Shown here: positions 4,854 through 11,417 of the stretch, piece by piece
Numbering within the stretch: position 1 is the stretch's first letter
Layout: each line of letters starts with the position of its first letter
Source of the DNA: Chloroflexota bacterium
GTDB lineage: Bacteria > Chloroflexota > Limnocylindria > Limnocylindrales > CSP1-4
Assembly: GCA_021801545.1 (NCBI GenBank)
Contig: JAJYXX010000091.1
Location: forward strand, 1-11,417
Direction: 5' to 3'
Length of the DNA: 11,417 nucleotides
The notes under the pieces: generated by a model
What the model was told of the DNA's origin: nothing
What the model saw: only the letters and a program-made list of their open reading frames with translations
The model's database searches: none
Made by a program: the position numbers and the translations under genes

Positions 4854-6844
4854 GCGAAGCCTCCTGAAGGCCCTGGGGGCGGTGAGGGGTGTGCGGCGGC
4901 CGGGCCGACCTGGGTCGCGGCCGGGCCGACCTGGGTCGCGGCCGCACGGACGGGCGGAACGAGCTCGACGTGGCTGAGCGAGTAGACCGCATCGCAGCGC
5001 AGGCAGCGCTCGGCCTCGGCGCGGGCGGTCGCCTCGTCGAACCCGGGCGTCGCCGCGAACGGCTCGCCGTCGCGGCCGTGCGGGGCGAGACGCGCCCGCG
5101 AGGACGTCGCGAGGCGCAGGACGAGCCTCGGCTCCGCAGGCGTCCGCCGACGAACCGCGGCGAACACCTCCGACTCGGGATCGGCAGCGCCGGCGATGAA
5201 CCCGTGGATGGAGGCGGCCGCCCGGCGACCGTTCGCGACCGCCTCGATGACCGAGCGCGGACCAGTCACGACGTCGCCACCGGCGAAGACGCCGATCCGC
5301 CCGGTCTGGAGCGTGCGCGGGTGGGCGACGATCCCGGCCCAGCTCGAGATTTCGATCCCGGAGCCCTCCGGGAGGATCGAGGGGTCCGGCTCCTCGCCGA
5401 TCGCGACGAGGAGCGTGCTCGCCTCGAACTCGAACTCGCTGCCCGGGACGGGTTCGTAGAGCGGCCGGCCGTCCGGACCGACACCCGCCGGTCGCTGCTC
5501 GCGGCAGACGACCCGGGTGAGCCGGCCGTCGCGTCCGTGCAGCTCGGCGACCGCCACCGCCTCGCGGATGACGATGCCCTCGGCCTCGGCCGCCTCGATC
5601 TCCTCGGGCTGGGCCGGCATCTCGGAGCGGCCGCGCCGGTAGAGGACGGTGACGCTGCTCGCGCCGGAACGCCAGGCGGAGCGGGCAGCGTCCATCGCCG
5701 TACTCCCGCCGCCGATGACGACGGCCGGACCCGCGAGCTGCGGCACCGGACCGAGGTTGACGTCGCGCAGGAAGACGGTCGCCGGTTGGACGCCGGTAAG
5801 CTCCTCGCCGGGCACGTCGAGCCGACGACTCTTGGAGGCGCCGGTCGCGACGAAGACGGCGGCGAATCCCTCGCGCTCGAGGTCGAGGAGCGAGAAGTCA
5901 CGGCCCATCGCCACCCCGAGCCGGAGCTCCACCCCCAGGGCGAGGATCCGATCGATCTCGGCCCGGAGGATCGCCTTCGGGAGCCGGTACTCGGGGATCC
6001 CGACCGCCATCATTCCGCCCGGGACCGGCTGCGCCTCGAAGACCGTGATGCCATACCCAAGCCGAGCGAGGAAGTAGGCGGCCGACATCCCGGCCGGACC
6101 GCCGCCGACGACGGCGACCCGCTCCTTCCGCCGAACAGACGGTGGCTCGATCGGCGGCAGCTCGCCGAGTTCGGCGGCGGCGCGCTTGAGCGTCCGGATC
6201 GCGATCGGCTCATCGAGGACGCCGCGGCGGCAGACCGTCTCGCAGGGCGCCGTGCAGATGTAGCCGCAGGCCGACGCGAACGGGTTCACCTCGGCGGCGA
6301 CAGCAAACGCCTCGTCGTACCGGCCGGTGGCGAGGAGCCCGATGTAGCGACCCGCGTCGGTCCCGGCGGGGCAGGCCTCCTGGCACGGGGCACGGAGTGG
6401 GGTAGCCGGGCGCTCGCCCCACGTGCGCCAGACCTGCCAGGACTCCGCCCGGTCGGCGGTCGCCCACGGCCGGAGGCCGCTCCAGGGGCTGACGCGGTCG
6501 TCGCGGAGGACTTCTCGGGTCAGCCCCGAGAGGGGGATCCAGCCGGTCGCTGGCGGCTCGGGCGCGGCCGCGAGGTTCGCCTCCGGCGCGACCGCCCAGG
6601 TCGCGTCCACCGAGAGACTCAAGACCTGCACGGGGCACTCCCGGATGCAGATACCACAGCCGACGCACGTCCCGACCTGGACCGGGTACTCCATCATCCA
6701 CGGAGTGATCCCCGGACTGCCCGTTCCTGCCTCGATGCCCGGTCGGGTCGGGCGCGACATGTCGAGCGCGTGGACCGGGCAGAGGTCCATGCACGCTCCG
6801 CAGTTGAAGCAGCCGTCGCGCTCGAGGGTGATCCGGTATGCCAT
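4850..6844 (-). CDS. Iron-sulfur flavoprotein: 2x[4Fe-4S] ferredoxin domain fused to GltD-like NAD(P)H oxidoreductase
   Basis: 664-residue cytoplasmic electron-transfer protein. N-terminal ferredoxin-type motifs: Cys12/15/18/22 (CFNCGACMDLCP) and Cys60/63/66/70 (CVGCGICIRECP). Next comes the GltD-type cysteine domain: Cys154/Cys158 (PCQEACP) and Cys193/197/201/205. The FAD fold begins VAVVGGGPAGMSAAYF (243-258); the NAD(P) fold has VVIGGGSTAMDAARSA (375-390) with YRRGRSEMPA (402-411) typical of NADPH-binding GltD; FAD closure is FAGGDVVTGPRSVIEA (520-535). A late CLRC (614-617) may be an extra ligand pair. No glutamate synthase large subunit is nearby, so glutamate synthesis is unlikely; electron transfer between NAD(P)H, ferredoxin and a membrane partner fits better. 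ATG 6844 is chosen because it directly precedes the ferredoxin domain; the frame farther upstream overlaps the response regulator. The ribosome site is weak. The tail carries AATQVGP twice. Confidence 0.92.
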   Translation of the reverse strand: MAYRITLERDGCFNCGACMDLCPVHALDMSRPTRPGIEAGTGSPGITPWMMEYPVQVGTCVGCGICIRECPVQVLSLSVDATWAVAPEANLAAAPEPPATGWIPLSGLTREVLRDDRVSPWSGLRPWATADRAESWQVWRTWGERPATPLRAPCQEACPAGTDAGRYIGLLATGRYDEAFAVAAEVNPFASACGYICTAPCETVCRRGVLDEPIAIRTLKRAAAELGELPPIEPPSVRRKERVAVVGGGPAGMSAAYFLARLGYGITVFEAQPVPGGMMAVGIPEYRLPKAILRAEIDRILALGVELRLGVAMGRDFSLLDLEREGFAAVFVATGASKSRRLDVPGEELTGVQPATVFLRDVNLGPVPQLAGPAVVIGGGSTAMDAARSAWRSGASSVTVLYRRGRSEMPAQPEEIEAAEAEGIVIREAVAVAELHGRDGRLTRVVCREQRPAGVGPDGRPLYEPVPGSEFEFEASTLLVAIGEEPDPSILPEGSGIEISSWAGIVAHPRTLQTGRIGVFAGGDVVTGPRSVIEAVANGRRAAASIHGFIAGAADPESEVFAAVRRRTPAEPRLVLRLATSSRARLAPHGRDGEPFAATPGFDEATARAEAERCLRCDAVYSLSHVELVPPVRAAATQVGPAATQVGPAAAHPSPPPGPSGGFA
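4897..4944. repeat. 21-bp tandem repeat, two copies plus six bases
   Basis: Two exact copies of a 21-base unit (4897-4917 and 4918-4938), beginning GCGGCCGGGCCGACC, then GCGGCC again at 4939-4944. As 21 is a multiple of three, the unit encodes a seven-residue repeat, AATQVGP, in the C-terminal tail of the flavoprotein without breaking the frame. A slippage-type expansion, probably in a flexible linker. Confidence 0.85.
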
Positions 6845-6900
6845 CTCGGCGCGAGCATCGCCCGTCCGAGGGTACGGGGCGACCTGCGGTCGGGTGATGT

Positions 6901-6926
6901 GGAGCCCACCCGTTCGGGTGGGCTCC
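6901..6926. terminator. Perfect 11-bp stem-loop between the response regulator and flavoprotein genes
   Basis: GGAGCCCACCC (6901-6911), loop GTTC, GGGTGGGCTCC (6916-6926). It lies in the 130-base gap between the response regulator stop (6975) and the flavoprotein start (6844). No U-run follows in the direction of transcription, so it may be a partial terminator, an RNA-stability element or a protein-binding site. It splits the cluster into regulatory and structural parts. Confidence 0.5.
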
Positions 6927-6974
6927 GGTCGCGGTGGCACCGGTGACGAGCCGAGCCGGCCCCTCCGGCGGCGC

Positions 6975-7625
6975 TCAGGAGTCGCTCGGGTCTCGCGCGA
7001 CCAGGCCCTCCCGCATCGCCCAGAGGGCCACCTCCGTGCGGCTCTCGGCGTGGAGCTTGGCGAGGATGTGCTTGAGGTGGTACTTGACCGTGTTCTCGCT
7101 GATCCCGAGAGCGGCGCCGATCTCCTTGTTCGAGGCACCCCGGGTGAGGTGCGTGAGGACCGCCCGCTCTCGGCCGGTCAGGCGTTCGGCCGGGCCTCTC
7201 AGGTCGCCGCCGGCCAGCCGCCCGAACTCATCGAGGATCCGCCGGGCGCTGGCCGGTGAAAGGGCGGCCTCGCCGCGCCCGACCGCCTCGACGAGCGCCC
7301 GCAGCTCCTCGCCCCGGACGTTCTTGAGCAGGTAGCCCGACGCGCCGGCCTTGACGGCGGCGAACAGGTCCTCCTCGTCCTCGGACACCGTGAGCACGAC
7401 GATCGCCGTGCCCGGCAGCCGCCTGGTGATCTCGCGCGTCGCGGCGATCCCGCCGCTTGGCATCCGGACGTCCATCAGGACGAGGTCCGGAAGGAGCTCG
7501 CTCGCGAGCGTGACGGCCTCGGTGCCGCTCGCGGCCGCGCCGACGATTTCGTGACCCCAGGCGGCCAGGAGCGAGGCGACCCCGTCGCGGAAGAGCGCGT
7601 GGTCGTCGGCGAGGAGGATCCGCAT
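6975..7625 (-). CDS. NarL/FixJ-family response regulator
   Basis: 216 residues, the usual NarL length. The receiver domain (1-120) has the acidic pocket Asp7/Asp8, phospho-acceptor Asp52 (LVLMDVRMP), Thr79 and Lys101 (GYLLKNV). The C-terminal LuxR-type helix-turn-helix is at about 145-208 (LTGRERAVLTHLTRGASNKEIGAALGISENTVKYHLKHILAKL). It acts in the cytoplasm as a DNA-binding transcription factor once phosphorylated. The histidine kinase gene is immediately upstream (28-base gap), and the flavoprotein/membrane operon follows on the same strand, making that operon its most likely target. The receiver loop after MDVRMP is one residue shorter than typical (PSGGIAATRE). No strong ribosome site is visible. 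Confidence 0.94.
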   Translation of the reverse strand: MRILLADDHALFRDGVASLLAAWGHEIVGAAASGTEAVTLASELLPDLVLMDVRMPSGGIAATREITRRLPGTAIVVLTVSEDEEDLFAAVKAGASGYLLKNVRGEELRALVEAVGRGEAALSPASARRILDEFGRLAGGDLRGPAERLTGRERAVLTHLTRGASNKEIGAALGISENTVKYHLKHILAKLHAESRTEVALWAMREGLVARDPSDS

Positions 7626-7653
7626 CGCTCGACGTGCCGCCGGCCCGGTTCTC

Positions 7654-9015
7654 TCAGGCGTCGAACGCGATCGGCAGGGTGAGCCGAACGCGCGTGCCGC
7701 CGCCCGGCCGGCTCACGATCTCGACGCCGCCGTTCACCGATGCGGCCCGCTCGCGCATCGCCTCGAGGCCGTAATGAGGCCAGTCCGAGCGTCGGGGAGC
7801 GGCCGGATCGAACCCCTGCCCGTCGTCCTGCACGTCGATCGCGAGCGTCCGGTCCTCGCGCCCGACCTCGACCACCACGCGCCGGGCGGCGGCGTGTTTC
7901 CGCACGTTCGTGAGCGCCTCCTGGACGAGGCGGGCAGCCTGCGCCTCGGCGGCCGGAGCCAGCCGGGTCGCCTCAGCTTCGGCTGACGCGACGACCTCGA
8001 CCGGGATCTTCGACGCCTCGCCGTACCGGCGGGCGTATTCCCGGATCGCCGGGACGATCCCGCCGCCCGGCTCGAGCGGCAGGCTCAGCCCGAGGATCTC
8101 GTCGCGGACGTCGACGTAGACGGAGCGAGCAGCCTCGCCCAGCTCGCGGACCTGGCCACGCGCCTCGCCAGCGCGCCCTGCGTCGAGAAGAGCGACAGCA
8201 GCCTCGGACTTCGTGCTCACGTAGCCGAGCACCTGGGCCAGGCCGTCGTGGAGCTCCCGGGCGATCCGGTTGCGTTCCTCGACCATGCCCAGCTCGCGGA
8301 CGCGCCGGTAGAGACGCGCGTTCTCGATCGCGACCGCCGCCTGGCTCGCGAGGCTCTCGAGCGTCGAGACCTCGAGGGCGCCGAATGCTCGCTCGCCAGC
8401 CGAGGCGACCGCGAGGGTGCCCAGGACGCGGTCGCCGGCCTGGATCGGGACCGCGACCGCGGAACCGAGAAAGGCCGGATCCACGAACCGGCAGAGCGAT
8501 GGCTGCACCCGGCCGTCACCGTCGAGACGGCCCGTGAGCAACGGGCACGAGCCGCCGCCCGGCGGGTGCGGGCAGCTCGCCGGTCCGGGGTGGAACGCGG
8601 CATCGGGGCCGGAGCGGGCGCGCGGCGCCAGGACCCCATCGTCGCTGGCGAGGCAGATCAGGGCGACGTCCCCGCCGAGAAGCCGGCGGGCTTGCTCGCT
8701 CACGGTGGCGAGGATCCGATCGAGATCACCGAGCGCGGCGACCGCGAGACTCACTCGCTGGAGGGCAGCCGTCGCGGCACCGCGCGCCTCGAGCTCGCGG
8801 TTCTGGCCGGCCAGCGTCGCGGTCAGCCGGTCGAACCTGCGGAAGAGCGCTCCGGCCACGACGACGGCCCCACTGAGGAGCAGCGCACCGAGGAGCGCGA
8901 CGTGCACAGGCGGCGGCAGCGTCTCGGACAGGACGCTGTCCTGGAGCGCCTCGAGGACCAGGACGCCGAACATGGGCACTAGGACCCAGGCCCAGCGCCG
9001 GGAGAGTGACGGCAT
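7654..9015 (-). CDS. GAF-domain sensor histidine kinase (NarX/DevS/NreB type) with a four-cysteine sensor
   Basis: 453 residues. Two N-terminal membrane helices (about 10-24 and 37-58) are joined by a short loop, so the sensor is cytoplasmic. A coiled linker (60-90) leads to a GAF domain (about 95-235), then the HisKA_3 dimerisation helix with the phospho-acceptor His256 (RNRIARELHDGLAQ) and a HATPase domain: EALTNVRKHA (366-375), DDGQGFDP (397-404), GGGTRVRLTLP (438-448). The only cysteines in the protein are Cys121, Cys148, Cys157 and Cys175, all in the GAF domain. Four GAF cysteines hold a redox-sensitive Fe-S cluster in staphylococcal AirS, so redox or oxygen sensing is a reasonable inference. 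Start ATG 9015 has AGG about nine bases upstream. It pairs with the response regulator at 6975-7625. Confidence 0.93.
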   Translation of the reverse strand: MPSLSRRWAWVLVPMFGVLVLEALQDSVLSETLPPPVHVALLGALLLSGAVVVAGALFRRFDRLTATLAGQNRELEARGAATAALQRVSLAVAALGDLDRILATVSEQARRLLGGDVALICLASDDGVLAPRARSGPDAAFHPGPASCPHPPGGGSCPLLTGRLDGDGRVQPSLCRFVDPAFLGSAVAVPIQAGDRVLGTLAVASAGERAFGALEVSTLESLASQAAVAIENARLYRRVRELGMVEERNRIARELHDGLAQVLGYVSTKSEAAVALLDAGRAGEARGQVRELGEAARSVYVDVRDEILGLSLPLEPGGGIVPAIREYARRYGEASKIPVEVVASAEAEATRLAPAAEAQAARLVQEALTNVRKHAAARRVVVEVGREDRTLAIDVQDDGQGFDPAAPRRSDWPHYGLEAMRERAASVNGGVEIVSRPGGGTRVRLTLPIAFDA

Positions 9016-9267
9016 GTCGGCGCCTCGTGCGGTAACCCGGCCTTGATGCTACTCCAGCCGCGGGTCGGGCAGCGGCACGGTGGTCTCGGTCGCGTCGGCC
9101 GGGGAGGCTCGAACTCCAGCCAAGAGCGGGCAGCGGCACGCCGACGGGTCATGGCTGTCGGCCACCGCCGGGCTGCCGGAGCGTCATGTTCAAGAGGCCC
9201 TCTGTTGGTCATGAAAGGTGCCCTATGTCACTGCGTCGGACGCGCCCGGCGCGGTTGACTTCAGAGC
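9016..9267. other. Divergent intergenic region between the kinase and the Nramp-like gene
   Basis: 252 bases that must carry both promoters. I see the palindromes AGAGGCCCTCT (9194-9204) and CGCGCCCGGCGCG (9241-9253, 14 bases before ATG 9268), and TCATG repeated at 9184 and 9209. No clear -35/-10 pair, no TTTCA-N8-TGAAA dyad and no ribosome site before 9268. Nothing here codes convincingly. Confidence 0.45.
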
Positions 9268-10566
9268 ATGCAGCCCACCGACCGTCCCGCTCCCCTGACC
9301 GCGCAGGCACGGCCACTCGCCCTGGCACGGCCGCGCATGACCATCCGTAGAGTCCTCCGCGTCCTGGGGCCCGCCTGGGTCGTCATGCTGGCCGACGTCG
9401 ACGCCGCGAGCGTCCTCACCGCCGCGAAGGCCGGGAGCGACTTCGGGTACGCCATGCTCCTGCCGCTCGCGGCACTCATCCCCGTCCTCTATCTCGTCCA
9501 GGAGATGACGGCCCGGCTCGCGATCGGTACGGGTCTCGGGCATGCCGAGCTCATCCGCGAGCGCTACGGCTTCCGATGGGGAGCGATCGCGGTCGTCTCG
9601 ATGGTCATCATCGACCTGCTCGCGTACGTGGCGGAGTTCGCCGGCATCGTGCTCGGAGCGAGCCTCGTCGGGATCCCGGCCGGACTTGCCGTGATGGGTG
9701 CCCTCGCCCTCCACTCGGTCATGGTGCTCACTGGGAGCTACCGGCGCTTCGAGCTCATCGCGATCGTGCTGTCGCTCGCGCTCTTTGCCTTCGTCTGGCT
9801 CGCGGTCGCCCTCGGGCCCGAGCCGGGGGCGATCATCGCCGGGCTGTCGCCGGCCCAGCCGTTCGATCGACCGGGGTATCTCGACCTCGTCGTGGCGACT
9901 GTCGGTGCGGTGATCATGCCCTGGATGCTCTTCTACCAGCAGGCCGCCACGGTCGACAAGGGCCTTGGGCCGGAGGATCTTCCCGCCGCCCGCTGGGAGA
10001 CCCTCATCGGCGCGATTGCGAGCGAGGTGCTCATGGCGGCGGTCGTCATCGCGGCGGCGGCCGCGACTGCCGCGGGGGCGGCCGGTGCCGAGGACAACGT
10101 CGTCGGAGGACTCGCGCTCCCGGCCGGGCTGGCCAACCTCGCGGGGGGTTGGTCCGGGCTCCTGATCGCGGTGGGGATGATCGGATCCGGCCTGCTGGCC
10201 GCCGTCGTCATCTCGCTCTCGTCCGCCTGGGCCTGGGCGGAGCTGTTCCGCTGGCCGCGCAGCCTGAACCTGTCGCTGCGCCAGGCGCCGGCCTTCTATG
10301 CCCTCTACCTCGTGGAAGTCGTCCCGGCTGCGGTCGTCGCCCTGGTCGCGCAGGACCTCGTGTCGGTCGTGATCGACGCGATGATCCTCAACGTCGTCGT
10401 CCTGGCGGTCCCGCTGGCCTTCCTCGTCCGGCTGTCGAGTGACCGGACCCTGCTCGGGCCGCTGGCCAACTCCCGTCGACGAACGGTCGTCCTCTGGGCA
10501 CTCACCGCCGGGCTGCTCGTTCTCGGCCTGACGAGCACGTTCGGGATCATCCGCGGGGGAGCCTGA
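9268..10566 (+). CDS. Nramp-superfamily divalent metal transporter, divergent metal-site motifs
   Basis: 432 residues with about eleven membrane helices, the normal Nramp length. The first helix reads LGPAWVVMLADVDAASVLTA (33-52), aligning with canonical GPAFLVAVGYMDPGN: the metal-binding Asp is kept (Asp45) but Pro-Gly-Asn becomes Ala-Ala-Ser, so the Asn ligand is Ser48. In helix 6 the MPH signature is MPW (Met217-Pro218-Trp219), followed by Met instead of Asn. The methionine that favours transition metals is kept. It is therefore a relative with changed coordination; substrate could be Mn, Fe or another divalent ion. ATG 9268 and in-frame ATG 9337 (residue 24, just before the first helix) are both possible; neither has a Shine-Dalgarno. 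Divergent from the kinase gene and convergent with the rhodanese gene. Confidence 0.85.
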   Translation: MQPTDRPAPLTAQARPLALARPRMTIRRVLRVLGPAWVVMLADVDAASVLTAAKAGSDFGYAMLLPLAALIPVLYLVQEMTARLAIGTGLGHAELIRERYGFRWGAIAVVSMVIIDLLAYVAEFAGIVLGASLVGIPAGLAVMGALALHSVMVLTGSYRRFELIAIVLSLALFAFVWLAVALGPEPGAIIAGLSPAQPFDRPGYLDLVVATVGAVIMPWMLFYQQAATVDKGLGPEDLPAARWETLIGAIASEVLMAAVVIAAAAATAAGAAGAEDNVVGGLALPAGLANLAGGWSGLLIAVGMIGSGLLAAVVISLSSAWAWAELFRWPRSLNLSLRQAPAFYALYLVEVVPAAVVALVAQDLVSVVIDAMILNVVVLAVPLAFLVRLSSDRTLLGPLANSRRRTVVLWALTAGLLVLGLTSTFGIIRGGA

Positions 10567-10637
10567 GGGCCCTGCGGCCGACCGGGAGGATCGCCCCTCG
10601 GCGTCCTGGTTCCGTCGCCCGTCGGCGCTGGCGACCG

Positions 10638-11210
10638 TCAGGACTGCGGGCGCTGGACGAGCTGGTAGCCTGATGCCTCCCAGGCGATCATCCCGCCGTC
10701 GAGCTCCCAGACGTTCGTGTAGCCGAGCCCGAGGAGCGCCTCGGCGGCGATCGTACTCATCCGGCCGCTGCGGCAGTAGACGAGGATCTTCGCGTCCTTC
10801 GCGGGTGGAAGCTCGCCGAGCCGGTTTGCCACCTGGTCGTAGGGGATGAACAGGTCGGTGCCGTCGATCTCGCCCTCGTAGGGGATATGGACATTGACGA
10901 GAACGAAGTCTTTCGCCTTGAGCATGTCCGTCAGCCGCGCAGGCGAGACGCTCGTGTAGCTCCCGCCGTCGGCGACGACCGTCATCTCGCCGGAGGCGGC
11001 GGGATTCGAGCCGGCCGGAGCGGCGCTCGAGCCGGGCGTGCCAGATCCGCCGGCACATGCGGTGGCGGTGAGGGCGACGATGACGAGGAGCGCCGGGAAG
11101 GCCGTCCGCCGAGCCGATGCGCGGCGGGTCGGCGCGCGACGACCGGGCACGGGGGCCGGTGCCGAGTCCGGCGGAAGGTCGGGTGATCGGAGGAGCGAGT
11201 GAGCGTTCAT
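10638..11210 (-). CDS. Rhodanese-domain lipoprotein (thiosulfate sulfurtransferase-like)
   Basis: 190 residues. The N-terminal Arg-rich segment (24-35) and hydrophobic stretch (38-50) end in TATAC-AGG, a lipobox-like site with Cys52, followed by a Ser/Gly/Pro linker (53-75): a lipoprotein outside the cytoplasmic membrane, hence a likely substrate of signal peptidase II. The rhodanese domain (about 85-185) has VLVNVHIPYEGEI (103-115), ILVYCRSGRMS (142-152) with catalytic Cys146, and a closing WELDGGMIAWEASGY (168-182). The usual Asp of the 'DVR' segment is Asn106. It would carry sulfur or a persulfide, or simply bind thiols, in the envelope. ATG 11210 is chosen over the upstream in-frame ATG because it precedes the signal peptide, has GGGAG nearby and lies 28 bases after the preceding gene's stop. 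Confidence 0.9.
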   Translation of the reverse strand: MNAHSLLRSPDLPPDSAPAPVPGRRAPTRRASARRTAFPALLVIVALTATACAGGSGTPGSSAAPAGSNPAASGEMTVVADGGSYTSVSPARLTDMLKAKDFVLVNVHIPYEGEIDGTDLFIPYDQVANRLGELPPAKDAKILVYCRSGRMSTIAAEALLGLGYTNVWELDGGMIAWEASGYQLVQRPQS

Positions 11211-11238
11211 CGAGTACGGGTCTCCCAGCCGAGGACGT

Positions 11239-11417
11239 TCAGGCGGATCGCGACGGCGACAGGGTACTCCCGATCGCGATCGCCACTGCAGCGCCGACGA
11301 TCGCCCAGAGCACCGGGATGCCGGCGAAGCGGACGAGCACCGGCAGGCCGAGCGCCGGGACGAGAAACGTCGCGGCCACCGATCCAACGGCGCCTGACGC
11401 GAGCACGAGCTGGATCG
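11239..11417 (-). CDS. C-terminal end of a membrane protein (truncated by the window)
   Basis: The last 59 codons before TGA at 11239-11241. They read as two hydrophobic helices (SGAVGSVAATFLVPALGLPV and a second one ending AAVAIAIGS) with a short polar tail, STLSPSRSA. It is 28 bases ahead of the rhodanese gene on the same strand and probably in one operon. A sulfur or thiol-related transporter (TSUP or YeeE/YedE type) would fit a rhodanese neighbour, but the fragment has no diagnostic residue, so I do not assign it. Confidence 0.7.
   Translation of the reverse strand, partial: IQLVLASGAVGSVAATFLVPALGLPVLVRFAGIPVLWAIVGAAVAIAIGSTLSPSRSA

Noticed and set aside
4897..4944. Short tandem repeat as a CRISPR or iteron
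   Set aside because: No spacers, only two units, and the repeat is in frame inside a coding tail.
3826..4992. 388-codon minus-strand open frame across the membrane genes
   Set aside because: Frame-shifted shadow of the two membrane proteins, whose own frames show helices and mutual homology.
4850..6844. Annotation as biosynthetic glutamate synthase small subunit
   Set aside because: No GltB next to it, two additional ferredoxin motifs at the N-terminus, and tight coupling to membrane proteins point to another electron-transfer role.
4889..6946. 685-codon plus-strand open frame
   Set aside because: Antisense of the ferredoxin-GltD gene; no domain, Arg/Asp/Gly-rich composition typical of high-GC shadow frames.
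6845..7138. N-terminal extension of the flavoprotein frame
   Set aside because: Ser/Arg/Thr-rich and partly overlapping the response regulator; the ferredoxin domain starts immediately after ATG 6844.
9184..9216. TTCA/TGAAA words upstream of the Nramp-like gene as a fourth dyad
   Set aside because: The spacing is far from 8 bases and the arms do not match; not the same element.
9241..9253. CGCGCC-C-GGCGCG palindrome as an operator for the Nramp-like gene
   Set aside because: Simple GC palindromes are frequent in this composition; no second copy and no recognisable promoter next to it.
9223..11058. 611-codon minus-strand open frame
   Set aside because: Antisense to the Nramp-like gene and out of frame with the rhodanese gene; composition is charged and low-complexity without motifs.

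Overview
The window is high-GC bacterial DNA with dense short-spaced operons, GTC/CTC/GCG/CGC-rich codon use and at least one probable TTG start. A high-GC Chloroflexota or Actinomycetota-like soil or freshwater bacterium would fit, but nothing here fixes the taxon. I see no tRNA, rRNA, CRISPR array, insertion sequence or integrase.

Left part (1-2720), a metal-handling island. A P1B heavy-metal ATPase runs leftward off the window edge. It is divergent from a small membrane protein and an ArsR-family repressor that carries the Cys-x3-Cys helix and C-terminal Cys of the CmtR (Cd/Pb-sensing) type. Convergent to arsR is an LspA signal peptidase II, a gene known as an accessory of Pb/Cd ATPase operons. 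Three copies of an 18-bp dyad, TTTCA-N8-TGAAA (one with a single end mismatch), lie in the regulatory regions of this island and nowhere else I could find. In front of both the ATPase and lspA the dyad directly abuts a TATCRT -10-like box.

Middle left (2720-3540): about 0.8 kb with no intact gene. It holds the C-terminal end of a possible HEPN-like protein on the minus strand, a Gly/Met/Asp/His/Pro-rich tail on the plus strand and a GC-rich hairpin. It looks like a decayed or recombined junction.

Centre (3543-9015), all minus strand: histidine kinase (two TM helices, GAF with exactly four cysteines, HisKA_3, HATPase), NarL-type response regulator, a 664-residue iron-sulfur flavoprotein (two N-terminal 4Fe-4S ferredoxin motifs fused to a GltD-like FAD/NAD(P) module), and two membrane proteins. 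The flavoprotein and the first membrane gene overlap by ATGA. The two membrane proteins are paralogues that align without a gap over about 134 residues and share a distinctive set of charged and aromatic residues. I read this as a sensor plus a membrane-associated electron-transfer module that I cannot assign to a named complex. It is the best candidate here for an undescribed system.

Right part (9016-11417): a divergent Nramp-superfamily transporter in which the canonical DPGN and MPH metal-site motifs are changed, convergent with a lipoprotein rhodanese that follows the C-terminal end of an unidentified membrane protein. The rhodanese is a plausible client of LspA.
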